Source: JBHHYR01 sp046757585
GTDB taxonomy: Bacteria > Desulfobacterota > Binatia > HRBIN30
DNA length: 14,430 bases
NCBI GenBank assembly: GCA_046757585.1
Contig: JBHHYR010000092.1
Coordinates: 1-14,430, forward strand
Direction: 5' to 3'
Each line of letters opens with the position of its first letter. Within the stretch, counting starts at the first letter, position 1. A program made the position numbers and the translations under genes. Of the stretch, positions 1 through 5,858 are shown one piece after another. Under the pieces are notes generated by a model, which was not told the origin of the DNA, did not search any database, and saw only the letters and a list, made by a program, of their open reading frames with translations.

Positions 1-283
1 AGATGAAGGCCACGACGCTTGCCATCGCCGCCGCGGCGGTGGGAGGCCGGCGGTTTCACCGCGCTGCTGCATCGCCGCCGGCGGGCAGTCGCGTGCTTGA
101 ACGCCTTCTGCACAATGGATTCATCGACATCCCTTCTTCGCCGGGCCGCTTCCCATGGAACAGGATGAAGCGCTGAATCCAGGCGGCATACGCCGCATCG
201 GTTCGCCGGCTGTAGTAGCGGGCTCGCAGGGACAGGCGAACGCGATCGCGCAGGCGGGGCTTCCCCTCCTGATGAGTGTGGTG
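1..283 (-). pseudogene. Broken integron-type tyrosine recombinase (IntI/XerCD-like)
   Basis: Reading the minus strand from about 283 downwards gives an open stretch containing RDRVRLSLRARYYSRRTDAA followed by YAAWIQRFILFHGKRPGEEG. This is the SAM-like N-terminal core-binding domain of integron-type integrases. Near position 130 the protein changes frame by one base and resumes as DVDESIVQKAFKHATARRRR, then VKPPASH. That resembles the C-terminal half of the same family, just before the HxLRH catalytic motif. About 200 residues between these parts are missing, and the original frame stops at 56-58. No credible start codon is seen at the 5' end, because the frame meets a stop at 284-286. The remnant runs off the window at position 1. 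It was read by eye from family memory. The internal deletion is inferred from the abrupt jump between non-adjacent family segments, and the gene cannot be functional as it stands. Confidence 0.6.
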
Positions 284-326
284 TCAGACCCGGCACGATT
301 CGACGGTGCTCGTATCCTGCACTAAT

Positions 327-357
327 GCCACCATGGTGTCATTGACACCGTGGTGGC
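327..357. promoter_or_regulatory. 31-bp inverted repeat, probable toxin-antitoxin operator
   Basis: Two 15-bp arms flank a single central T at 342 and pair at 14 of 15 positions; the only mismatch is T334/G350. The core half-site TGGTGTCA at 334-341 also occurs upstream at 279-286, and a partial copy GTGTCA lies at 361-366. The repeat ends 35 bp before the antitoxin start. A TTGACA sits inside it at 342-347, but no good -10 follows at the right distance. RHH antitoxins commonly autoregulate through such palindromes, so an operator is the likely role. A hairpin in the mRNA leader is the alternative. Confidence 0.6.
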
Positions 358-392
358 TGAGTGTCATCGTCAACCCGAGGAGGGCCGAACGA

Positions 393-653
393 ATGGCACA
401 ACGGCTAGCGTCTTCGACGACGCGACCCCGGATCAGCATTGACGTCGAGCCGTCGCTGCGACGTCGGGTTCGCCTGGCGGCTGCAAAGCGAGATCTTTCC
501 GTTCGCGAGTACGTGCTGGCAGCAATAGAAGCGCGCCTCGAGAGCGACCTGGGCCAGGACGAGGAGTGGCTGTTGGTGCTAACGGCTGAGGCAGACCCCG
601 TACTTGCCGAGTTGTGGCACAACGAGCGCGATGCCGCGTATGATCACTTATAG
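393..653 (+). CDS. Ribbon-helix-helix antitoxin of a MazF-type pair
   Basis: This 86-residue protein is the probable antitoxin and DNA-binding autorepressor of the pair. Residues about 13-50 (RISIDVEPSLRRRVRLAAAK and onward to the EYVLAAIEARLE helix) fit a CopG/Arc-type ribbon-helix-helix domain: a short beta strand followed by two helices. The C-terminal segment, with ELWHNERDAAYDHL, resembles the toxin-binding tails of MazE-like antitoxins. I start at ATG 393 because a strong GAGGAGGG lies at 377-384; the frame is open further upstream to 276, but that part crosses the inverted repeat and looks non-coding. The toxin start lies inside its last codons, so the two genes are probably translationally coupled. 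The family call rests on the fold pattern and on the partner gene. Confidence 0.75.
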   Translation: MAQRLASSTTRPRISIDVEPSLRRRVRLAAAKRDLSVREYVLAAIEARLESDLGQDEEWLLVLTAEADPVLAELWHNERDAAYDHL

Positions 654-978
654 TCGCGGTGATGTTGTTCTGGTGGGTTTTGTGTTTTCCGATGAAACGG
701 GAAAGAAGCTGCGCCCCGCTGCACTCGTCAGCTCCCCTGCGTACCACCGCGGTCGGCAAGAGGTCATCGTCGCAGCAATCACGAGCAACGTGAAGCGGCG
801 CTTGATCGGTGATCATCTGCTTGCGGACTGGAGGAGCGCGGGTTTGCTTTTTCCCTCGGTCGTAACCGGAATCCTTCGAACCGTCAGAGGAACGATGATC
901 GACCGGCGGCTCGGTTCCCTGACGAAGCGGGATTCGCAAGGTGTTGGCCGAGCGCTGCGCCGAGCCCTGAATCTGTGA
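631..978 (+). CDS. MazF/PemK-like toxin (probable mRNA endoribonuclease)
   Basis: This protein of about 115 residues has the MazF/PemK layout: SRGDVVLVGF at the N terminus, then KKLRPAALVSS, then VIVAAITSN. These match the family pattern RGDIV..., RPalVlS and the conserved Ser/Thr-containing strand near the active site. MazF toxins cut mRNA at short sequences and are neutralised by the upstream antitoxin. The start is ATG 631 or ATG 640; both overlap the antitoxin end by 14-23 bases, and a weak AACGAG at 621-626 favours 631. The frame is open to 604 but those codons are antitoxin sequence. Length and motifs look complete, so the pair may be active. It sits between two decayed recombination genes, consistent with acquisition by transfer. 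Confidence 0.75.
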   Translation: MPRMITYSRGDVVLVGFVFSDETGKKLRPAALVSSPAYHRGRQEVIVAAITSNVKRRLIGDHLLADWRSAGLLFPSVVTGILRTVRGTMIDRRLGSLTKRDSQGVGRALRRALNL

Positions 979-1157
979 AGCCTCCCGGGCCGGCGGACGA
1001 GAATGTATCGCGGCCGGAAATGCCACGCGGCCCTCGCCTCGCTTGTCCCGCTGCCCTGCACCAGCCTATCGCCCGCAGCGTCGAACGCTGCACCGTCTCC
1101 ACTGCGCGGCGGTTCGCTGCAGCAGCACCAACAGCAGTGCCATCGCCTCTGCCGCAC
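979..1157. other. Stretch with no recognisable gene
   Basis: Together with 1336-1536 this makes up the rest of a 558-base region that has no intact gene between the toxin and the CRTAC1-type lipoprotein. Open frames exist on both strands but give arginine/serine/proline-rich products with no family resemblance. On the minus strand 979-1157 could contain further eroded C-terminal transposase sequence, continuing the remnant at 1158-1335, but I cannot show it. I see no convincing terminator, tRNA or repeat array. Confidence 0.4.
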
Positions 1158-1335
1158 TCACGACCGCCGTGTCCGCGCCTGTAGGCCGAGCACGTAGCTC
1201 CTGTTCCCGCTCACGCAGCTTTGAGGTTCTGGCTGGTCACCATGCCCCGATCGCCGGCGAACGCCACCCGCCGCAGACTCGGTGCAGTCGCTGGAGGAAG
1301 TTTCCGGGCTCCGTGATGCCGACCGGCGGCACCTG
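1158..1335 (-). pseudogene. Frameshifted transposase remnant (IS1634/IS4-superfamily DDE type)
   Basis: Three minus-strand fragments in different frames line up in the order expected for an IS1634-type DDE transposase. PPVGITEPGN, near 1297-1332, recalls the family's (dGiPv)...(pGNt.D) segment. SLRRVAFAGDRGMVTSQNL, around 1225-1280, recalls the highly typical VVFVGDRGMVT block that carries a catalytic Asp. SGNRSYVLGLQARTRR, near 1160-1210, recalls the following YIlGlr.Rr segment. Each join needs a frameshift, so the gene is dead. No terminal inverted repeats or target duplication could be identified, and the true ends are unknown. The assignment depends mainly on the GDRGM block and on the order of its neighbours. 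Confidence 0.55.
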
Positions 1336-1536
1336 TGCCAAGCGGGCTCCCTGTGGAGAATGTGACATCTGCTTGGTACGCCGCTGCCGAATGTCATTCG
1401 CACGTCAAGGGAAAAGCTCTATGGAATCGAACGCGAGTGGCGGGAGGCGGTCTAGCGCGACATGGCGCAAGCGGTGCGGGTGCTGTGTTGTTCGCACGAA
1501 GCGTCTGGCCCAGGTCTGGAAAGAGGAGACAGAGCA

Positions 1537-3219
1537 ATGCGGGCGACACACCACGCGGGCGTGTTTGGAATGTGCCTCGTCCTACTGCTGGGGGGCGTGA
1601 CAGGGTGCGGGAGTTCCGGCGGTTCGCCGGAAGGGCAAGCTTCCTTTGCGGAACGCACCGACGCCTGGGACATCGACATGCTCCAGGTGTTGCCGCCGGG
1701 GCCGTACGGCTCGATCATCGACTGTGCCAATGGCGGCGGCGTCGCCGTGGAGGATTTCGACGGGGACGGACTGCTTGACCTCTTTGCCACCCAGCAGAAC
1801 GGCCCGAACCATTTCTGGAAGAACCTCGGCGGTGGGCGGTTTGCCGAGCAGGCCGCTGCCGCCGGTCTGGACTTTCCCGGAGACTGGGGTACGGGAGTGA
1901 GCCTCGCCGACTTCGATAACGATGGCGACCGTGACGTCTATCTGTGCAACCTCGGTGCGAATCGCCTGCTGGAAAACCAGGGGAACGGAACCTTCGTGGA
2001 CGTGACCGCCGCTGCCGGTGTTGGCGACGAGCACCGCTGCTCCTCGGCTGCCTGGGCAGATTACGACAACGACGGGTACCTGGACCTCTACGTGACCAAC
2101 CACTTCGACTGGTTCCCGTTTGAGCGGCCGTTTCCGGACACGCCGGCGTCCGACCGGCTTTACCACAACCTTGGGGACGGGACGTTCGAAGATGTAACGG
2201 CGCTGCTGCCCGCCGGTAGCACCGAAGGCGCTGGATTCATCGGGGTCTGGTTCGATTACGACAATGATGGCGACCTCGACCTCTACGTCGGCAACGACTC
2301 GGGCGCCTTCATCCCCGACCGCCTGTTCCGGAACGACGGACCCGGTGCCGGGGGAGGGTGGGTCTTTACGGACGTTTCAGACACCTGTGGCTGTGACATC
2401 AAGGGCAGCATCATGGGTGCGAGTGCCGGAGACTACGACGGCGACGGCTGGTTGGATCTCGTGCTCACCGACGGCGTTATGGGGCCTGGACCGGCCCCGC
2501 TGCCGGTACACCTCCTGCACAACGACGGCAACGGCGCGTTTACCGAGCAGACCGTCGCATCCGGGATTGCGCTTACCCTGCCAACAGGGATGTCCGCCGC
2601 CTGGGGCACGGAATTCTTCGACTACGACAACGACGGCGACCTCGATCTGATCGTCGCCTTTGGGGGCTTGGGGATCGACATGGCGACCGACATGGCAACG
2701 GAGGGGTGCCCTCTCTTCGGCGGCCCCACAGACCCCGATCCGGATCCCATGTTCGATTCGATCACCCGCCTGTTCCGCAACAACGGAGACGGCACGTTCG
2801 ACGACGTGACGGTCGCCCAGGGCCTCGACAGCCACACGCGCGACCGGGGCGTGGCGGTAGGCGACTTCACCGGCGATGGCAAGATCGATCTGCTGATCGG
2901 CAGGATGCGGCAGCGAACCGGGGTCTTCGAAAACGTCCACGCCGGTGGCGGGAATTGGCTCATCGTCCGGACCGCGGGCACCGCGAGCAACCGTGACGGT
3001 GTGGGCGCGCGGCTCGTGCTGACGGCGGGCGGCATGACGCAGATCCGGGAGGTGTCGGCAGGATCGACGAGCGTGCACTCGCACAGCGCGATCGAAGTCG
3101 AATTCGGTCTCTCAAACGCGACCCGGATCGATGCCCTGACGATCCACTGGCCGAGCGGCACCTCGCAGGTACTCAAGGACCTGCGTGTAAACCAGGTGCT
3201 CAGCGTCACTGAGCCCTGA
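1537..3219 (+). CDS. CRTAC1-type FG-GAP/VCBS repeat lipoprotein with UnbV (ASPIC) domain
   Basis: This 560-residue exported protein is predicted to form a calcium-stabilised beta-propeller. Residues 1-24 are a lipoprotein signal: a basic start, a hydrophobic stretch and lipobox VTGC with Cys24. Seven DxDxDG-type calcium loops with trailing D-L begin near residues 73, 125, 175, 240, 299, 362 and 443 (for example DFDGDGLLDL and DYDNDGDLDL). The last one is atypical, DFTGDGKIDL. Residues about 470-555 fit the UnbV/ASPIC domain, with NWLIVR, the SNRDGVGARL block and IHWPSG. ATG 1537 is chosen over upstream codons because AGAGGAG at 1522-1528 is well spaced and the signal peptide starts there. Family members are surface or periplasmic, and most have no proven role. 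The gene stands alone, so no pathway can be assigned. Confidence 0.88.
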   Translation: MRATHHAGVFGMCLVLLLGGVTGCGSSGGSPEGQASFAERTDAWDIDMLQVLPPGPYGSIIDCANGGGVAVEDFDGDGLLDLFATQQNGPNHFWKNLGGGRFAEQAAAAGLDFPGDWGTGVSLADFDNDGDRDVYLCNLGANRLLENQGNGTFVDVTAAAGVGDEHRCSSAAWADYDNDGYLDLYVTNHFDWFPFERPFPDTPASDRLYHNLGDGTFEDVTALLPAGSTEGAGFIGVWFDYDNDGDLDLYVGNDSGAFIPDRLFRNDGPGAGGGWVFTDVSDTCGCDIKGSIMGASAGDYDGDGWLDLVLTDGVMGPGPAPLPVHLLHNDGNGAFTEQTVASGIALTLPTGMSAAWGTEFFDYDNDGDLDLIVAFGGLGIDMATDMATEGCPLFGGPTDPDPDPMFDSITRLFRNNGDGTFDDVTVAQGLDSHTRDRGVAVGDFTGDGKIDLLIGRMRQRTGVFENVHAGGGNWLIVRTAGTASNRDGVGARLVLTAGGMTQIREVSAGSTSVHSHSAIEVEFGLSNATRIDALTIHWPSGTSQVLKDLRVNQVLSVTEP

Positions 3220-3229
3220 GCGCATGGTC

Positions 3230-3262
3230 CGTCGTCCCCTGTCCGGCAGGATGGGGACGTCG
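3230..3262 (+). terminator. Hairpin after the lipoprotein gene, possible terminator
   Basis: CGTCGTCCCC at 3230-3239 pairs with GGGGACGTCG at 3253-3262 in 9 of 10 positions, around a 13-base loop. It begins 11 bases after the stop codon of the FG-GAP lipoprotein. There is no clear run of T after it, so intrinsic termination is only a possibility. Confidence 0.35.
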
Positions 3263-3345
3263 TCGCCTTCATCACTTTCCACCCGTGACTCCGCGCCATC
3301 GCCGGCGGCCTGGTAACCTGGCCTTCCCCTGGATATCCTGCAGCC

Positions 3346-4533
3346 ATGTCCCCTGCCGGCCGGCCCGCGGCGACGCGAAGTCCCATCCCCTACGCTCAAA
3401 CTCTGCTCGCGCTGGAGGTCTCGCAGCTGACCGTGCTGGCCCGAGCGGTGAGACTGCTCTTCCACACCGCCCATTCGCGGCCGTATCAAGAACGGGTCGA
3501 TCCCGGCGCCGGCGCGACGGCGCTGCACGACCCGGGTTCGTTCGGCGTCTTCATGGGCTACGACTTCCACCTCACTGAGGACGGCCCGCGCCTGATCGAG
3601 ATCAATACGAACGCTGGGGGTGCGCTCCTGAACCGGCTACACACGGCCTCGCTCTGTGATCCCCGGCAGCTCGATTGGCTGTGCTGCGACCCGCCACCAG
3701 TGTCCCAGGTCGAGGAGCGTATCGCTGAGACGTTCCGTGCCGAAATCGAGGCGGCCCGCGGAAAGGGTGTGACTCTGCGGACCGTGGCGATTGTCGACCA
3801 GCGTCCAGACGAGCAATTCCTGCGTCCCGAGTTCGAGCTTTTTCGAGAACTCTTCGCACGCCACGGTGTCGACGCTCGCATATGCGACACCGCTGAGCTC
3901 GTGCGCGGTGCGGGGGGAGGCATCGAGGTCGGCGGCACACCGATCGACCTGGTCTACCTGCGGGACACGGACTTTTATCTTGCCTCGCTTCGCACCGCCG
4001 CGCTGCGCGAGGCATACCTGACCGACAAGGTCGTCGTCACGCCCTGCCCGCGCGAGCATCACCTGCTCGCCGACAAGCGCCGGCTCGAGATTTTCTCCTC
4101 GGCCGAAACTCTCGAAGGCCTGGGCCTCGCGCCCGAGGACGCCGCGTTCCTGGCCGAGATCGTCCCCGAGACGCGCCCGCTTCACGCAATGAGCTTCGAC
4201 GAGGCTTGGCGGACGCGCCGCGACTGGGTTTTCAAACCCGCCGCCGCATTCGGTAGTAAGGCGGTCTACCGCGGCGACAAGATTTCACGCCGCCGTCTCG
4301 ATCAGCTCTACGGGGAGAGACATTTCCTGGCGCAGCGCCGTGTCGCCCCCGGGATGACGCAGGTCGATACGCCGCAGGGCTCGAAGCCGATGAAGTTCGA
4401 CATCCGCGCTTATGCCTACCGTGACGAGATCTTCCTGCTCGGTGCACGCGTCTACGAGGGTCAGGTCACCAACTTCCGCAGCCCCGGCGGAGGATTTTCG
4501 GCGATCTGCGTGGCGCGAGACGGAGCGCTCTGA
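3346..4533 (+). CDS. ATP-grasp-like protein with circularly permuted motif order
   Basis: This protein of 395 residues is probably a soluble ATP-dependent ligase; its substrate is unknown. GYDFHLTEDGPRLIEINTNAGG (key residues E85, N87, N89) matches the metal-binding ExN strand that normally lies at the C-terminal end of an ATP-grasp fold. The parts that normally precede it come later: WVFKPAAAFGSKAV with K297 resembles the nucleotide-binding lysine and phosphate loop, HFLAQRRVAPG is the hinge-like strand, and KFDIRAYAYR (350-359) with TNFRSPGGGFSAI near the C terminus resembles the DxR/N metal and phosphate site. This order is that of circularly permuted ATP-grasp proteins, some of which make amide bonds to polyamines or peptides. 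The ATG at 3346 has no clear ribosome-binding site; it is the first in-frame ATG before the conserved region. It converges on the MoaD-like gene with only 13 bases between them. Confidence 0.65.
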   Translation: MSPAGRPAATRSPIPYAQTLLALEVSQLTVLARAVRLLFHTAHSRPYQERVDPGAGATALHDPGSFGVFMGYDFHLTEDGPRLIEINTNAGGALLNRLHTASLCDPRQLDWLCCDPPPVSQVEERIAETFRAEIEAARGKGVTLRTVAIVDQRPDEQFLRPEFELFRELFARHGVDARICDTAELVRGAGGGIEVGGTPIDLVYLRDTDFYLASLRTAALREAYLTDKVVVTPCPREHHLLADKRRLEIFSSAETLEGLGLAPEDAAFLAEIVPETRPLHAMSFDEAWRTRRDWVFKPAAAFGSKAVYRGDKISRRRLDQLYGERHFLAQRRVAPGMTQVDTPQGSKPMKFDIRAYAYRDEIFLLGARVYEGQVTNFRSPGGGFSAICVARDGAL

Positions 4534-4546
4534 ACACAAGTTGCCG

Positions 4547-4849
4547 CTAGCCGCCGGCCATTGGCATGCTGACACACACGCGGGCACCGTCGTGCAGGGG
4601 TGTGCTCAGGACCGCCGCGGGCGCCAGCGCCGTATGGTCCAGCGAGATGTAGCAGTACCGGTGTCGCGGGGACTCGTGGTTGCAGAGCGAACGCCAGAGG
4701 TTCTTGCCCGCCGGCCAGCGCGCCGCCAGATGCTGCAGGAGCGTCGCCATGGTGGCCGGGGAGCGCAACGTGACCTCGGTGCTCGCTGTCCCGAAGTCAA
4801 ACTCGAATGGTCCCATGAATTCCACGCTGACCCGAACAACCGCTGGCAT
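4547..4849 (-). CDS. ThiS/MoaD-like beta-grasp sulfur carrier with C-terminal Gly-Gly
   Basis: This 100-residue protein ends exactly in VSMPMAGG, the exposed Gly-Gly tail that ubiquitin-like sulfur carriers need for adenylation and thiocarboxylation. Other MoaD-like features are an N-terminal strand (VRVSVEF), TLRSPATMATLLQHLAARWP matching the strand-helix with its usual 'TvaelL..L' pattern, ALAPAAVLSTPLHDGARVCV resembling 'N...v....tpL.dGDeV', and a modest length. MoaD proteins donate sulfur for molybdopterin and tungstopterin. AOR-type operons often carry a dedicated MoaD-like gene, as reported for Aromatoleum. Here it lies 6 bases after the SDR gene on the minus strand, whose promoter region is shared with the AOR operon. 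A specialised role in the tungsten cofactor is therefore likely but inferred. ThiS-like or unrelated sulfur transfer remains possible. Confidence 0.72.
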   Translation of the reverse strand: MPAVVRVSVEFMGPFEFDFGTASTEVTLRSPATMATLLQHLAARWPAGKNLWRSLCNHESPRHRYCYISLDHTALAPAAVLSTPLHDGARVCVSMPMAGG

Positions 4850-4855
4850 CAGCCG

Positions 4856-5701
4856 TCACAATAACCCAGGCGTGAAATAGGGAAAATAGCCTTTGCTCAG
4901 CCACGTCCCGCCGTCAATCACCACCGTCTCGCCGTTGATGAAATCGGCGTAATCGCTGACCAGATACGCGGCCAGGTTCGCCACCTCCCAGGGCTGGCCG
5001 AAACGCTTGATCGGCACATCCTGGCGCACGCGCTCGTGGACCTCGTCACCAACGTGGAAATTGAACCGCTCCATCGGGCCCGGTGTCTCGAACGGGCCTG
5101 GGGCGATCGCGTTGACGCGAATCCGGAAGCGGGCCCATTCGACGGCCAACGTCATCGTCATCGCCATCACCCCCGCCTTCGCCGCCGCATGATGGACCGC
5201 GCCGGGACAACCCGTCCAGGGATAGGTCGAGACGATGTTGAGGATGTGACCGGGCCAGCCGCGTTCGATCAGGACCCGGCCCACCGCACGGCTACAATAA
5301 AAAGAGCCCGTCAGGACGATGTCGACCACCGCGTTCCAGCCGCGCGGTGAGAGCTGCTCCGCCTGGCATAGGAAATTCGCTGCTGCATTGTTGACGAGGA
5401 TGTCAATGCGACCAAACGCATCGAGCGTAGCGGCAACCATCCGGTCGACGTCCTCTGGCTTGCGCACGTCGACGGAGACCACCCCTGCCGTGCCGCCCGC
5501 GGCGCGGATTTCGGCTGCCGCGGGCTCCAAGTGCTCCAACGAGCGGCTGGCAAGCATCACCTTGGCGCCCAAGCGGGCGTAGAGTGTCGCCATGGCCCTT
5601 CCGAGGCCCGTGCCGCCGCCGGTGATGATCGCGACCTGCCCGGCAAGCAGGTCCTCCTTGAATGGGACCTCCCCGATTACCCCTCGCGCCGGTGCTTCCA
5701 C
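4856..5701 (-). CDS. SDR oxidoreductase, 2,4-dienoyl-CoA reductase-like
   Basis: This 281-residue protein is an NAD(P)-dependent short-chain reductase. The Rossmann motif GGGTGLG lies at 28-34 and NNAA at 104-107. The usual YxxxK tyrosine is replaced by His171 (HAAAK, K175), while a Tyr sits at 160, fifteen residues before the Lys. The same spacing occurs in mitochondrial 2,4-dienoyl-CoA reductase (Tyr199/Lys214), and the surrounding sequence matches it well (NF..xxE.LSP..W, DIVL.G, EW......N.I.PGP). The C-terminal SDYADFINGETVVIDGG is typical SDR. The GTG start at 5701 is chosen for AAGGGGG just upstream; the frame remains open much further upstream, through the promoter region and into hyuA. 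It probably acts on an unsaturated acyl-CoA or related substrate. It is the first gene of the divergent minus-strand unit, followed by the MoaD-like gene. Confidence 0.82.
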   Translation of the reverse strand: MEAPARGVIGEVPFKEDLLAGQVAIITGGGTGLGRAMATLYARLGAKVMLASRSLEHLEPAAAEIRAAGGTAGVVSVDVRKPEDVDRMVAATLDAFGRIDILVNNAAANFLCQAEQLSPRGWNAVVDIVLTGSFYCSRAVGRVLIERGWPGHILNIVSTYPWTGCPGAVHHAAAKAGVMAMTMTLAVEWARFRIRVNAIAPGPFETPGPMERFNFHVGDEVHERVRQDVPIKRFGQPWEVANLAAYLVSDYADFINGETVVIDGGTWLSKGYFPYFTPGLL

Positions 5702-5720
5702 GTCGCACCCCCTTTGTAGT

Positions 5721-5731
5721 TGGTCAGACCA
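5721..5731. promoter_or_regulatory. Operator 1, TGGTCAGACCA, at the SDR promoter
   Basis: This is an 11-bp palindrome (TGGTC-A-GACCA) that fits the FadR-subfamily GntR operator pattern TNGTNNNACNA. Read on the minus strand, ACTGGTCTGACCA at 5733-5721 is identical to the second site at 5829-5841. It overlaps the proposed -10 of the minus-strand promoter, so repression of SDR and the MoaD-like gene is likely. No regulator gene is in the window. A TetR-type binder is the alternative. Confidence 0.7.
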
Positions 5732-5757
5732 GTAACAGAGGCTGACTTCGGTGTCAA
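5729..5757 (-). promoter_or_regulatory. Predicted promoter for the SDR/MoaD-like unit
   Basis: On the minus strand a perfect TTGACA (5757-5752) is followed after 17 bp by TACTGG (5734-5729). The -10 is poor, but TGT lies directly before it as a possible extended element. It overlaps operator 1. The GTG start of SDR lies about 28 bases further downstream. Confidence 0.45.
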
Positions 5758-5777
5758 TACCGGCTATTCGCCCGGTA
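5758..5777. promoter_or_regulatory. Second dyad in the divergent promoter region
   Basis: TACCGG (5758-5763) and CCGGTA (5772-5777) are perfect inverted arms with an 8-bp spacer. The dyad directly abuts the minus-strand -35 and lies 22 bp upstream of the plus-strand -35. It could bind a second regulator. Six-base arms can arise by chance in GC-rich DNA, so support is weak. Confidence 0.3.
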
Positions 5778-5799
5778 AGATGGGCTGAATTTGGGTTTC

Positions 5800-5829
5800 T
5801 TGACAGCAGCGAGTGCCCTCTGATATAAA
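5800..5829 (+). promoter_or_regulatory. Predicted sigma-70 promoter for the hydantoinase/AOR operon
   Basis: A perfect TTGACA (5800-5805) and TATAAA (5824-5829) are separated by 18 bp. Transcription would start near 5836, inside operator 2, leaving a leader of only about 23 bases before the ATG at 5859. This is the strongest promoter-like sequence seen in the window. Confidence 0.7.
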
Positions 5830-5842
5830 CTGGTCTGACCAG
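5829..5842. promoter_or_regulatory. Operator 2, CTGGTCTGACCAG, at the hydantoinase/AOR promoter
   Basis: The perfect 13-bp palindrome CTGGTC-T-GACCAG (5830-5842), centred on T5836, follows directly after the -10 and covers the predicted start site. ACTGGTCTGACCA (5829-5841) is an exact copy, in opposite orientation, of operator 1, 110 bp away centre to centre. It fits the FadR/GntR pattern TNGTNNNACNA, shared by LldR/LutR- and FadR-type regulators. The position suggests a repressor that is released by a pathway metabolite. Confidence 0.72.
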
Positions 5843-5858
5843 CCGTGCAGACGGCAGC

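Noticed and set aside
276..392. Longer antitoxin start at 276
   Set aside because: The added codons cross the 31-bp palindrome and look non-coding; ATG 393 has a strong ribosome-binding site.
1043..1600. 185-codon plus-strand frame with several cysteines
   Set aside because: The cysteine spacing fits no known zinc or Fe-S motif. The frame runs antisense through the transposase remnant and into the signal peptide of the next gene.
4534..4546. Possible bidirectional terminator between the convergent genes
   Set aside because: The gap is 13 bases with no hairpin or T-run that I can see.
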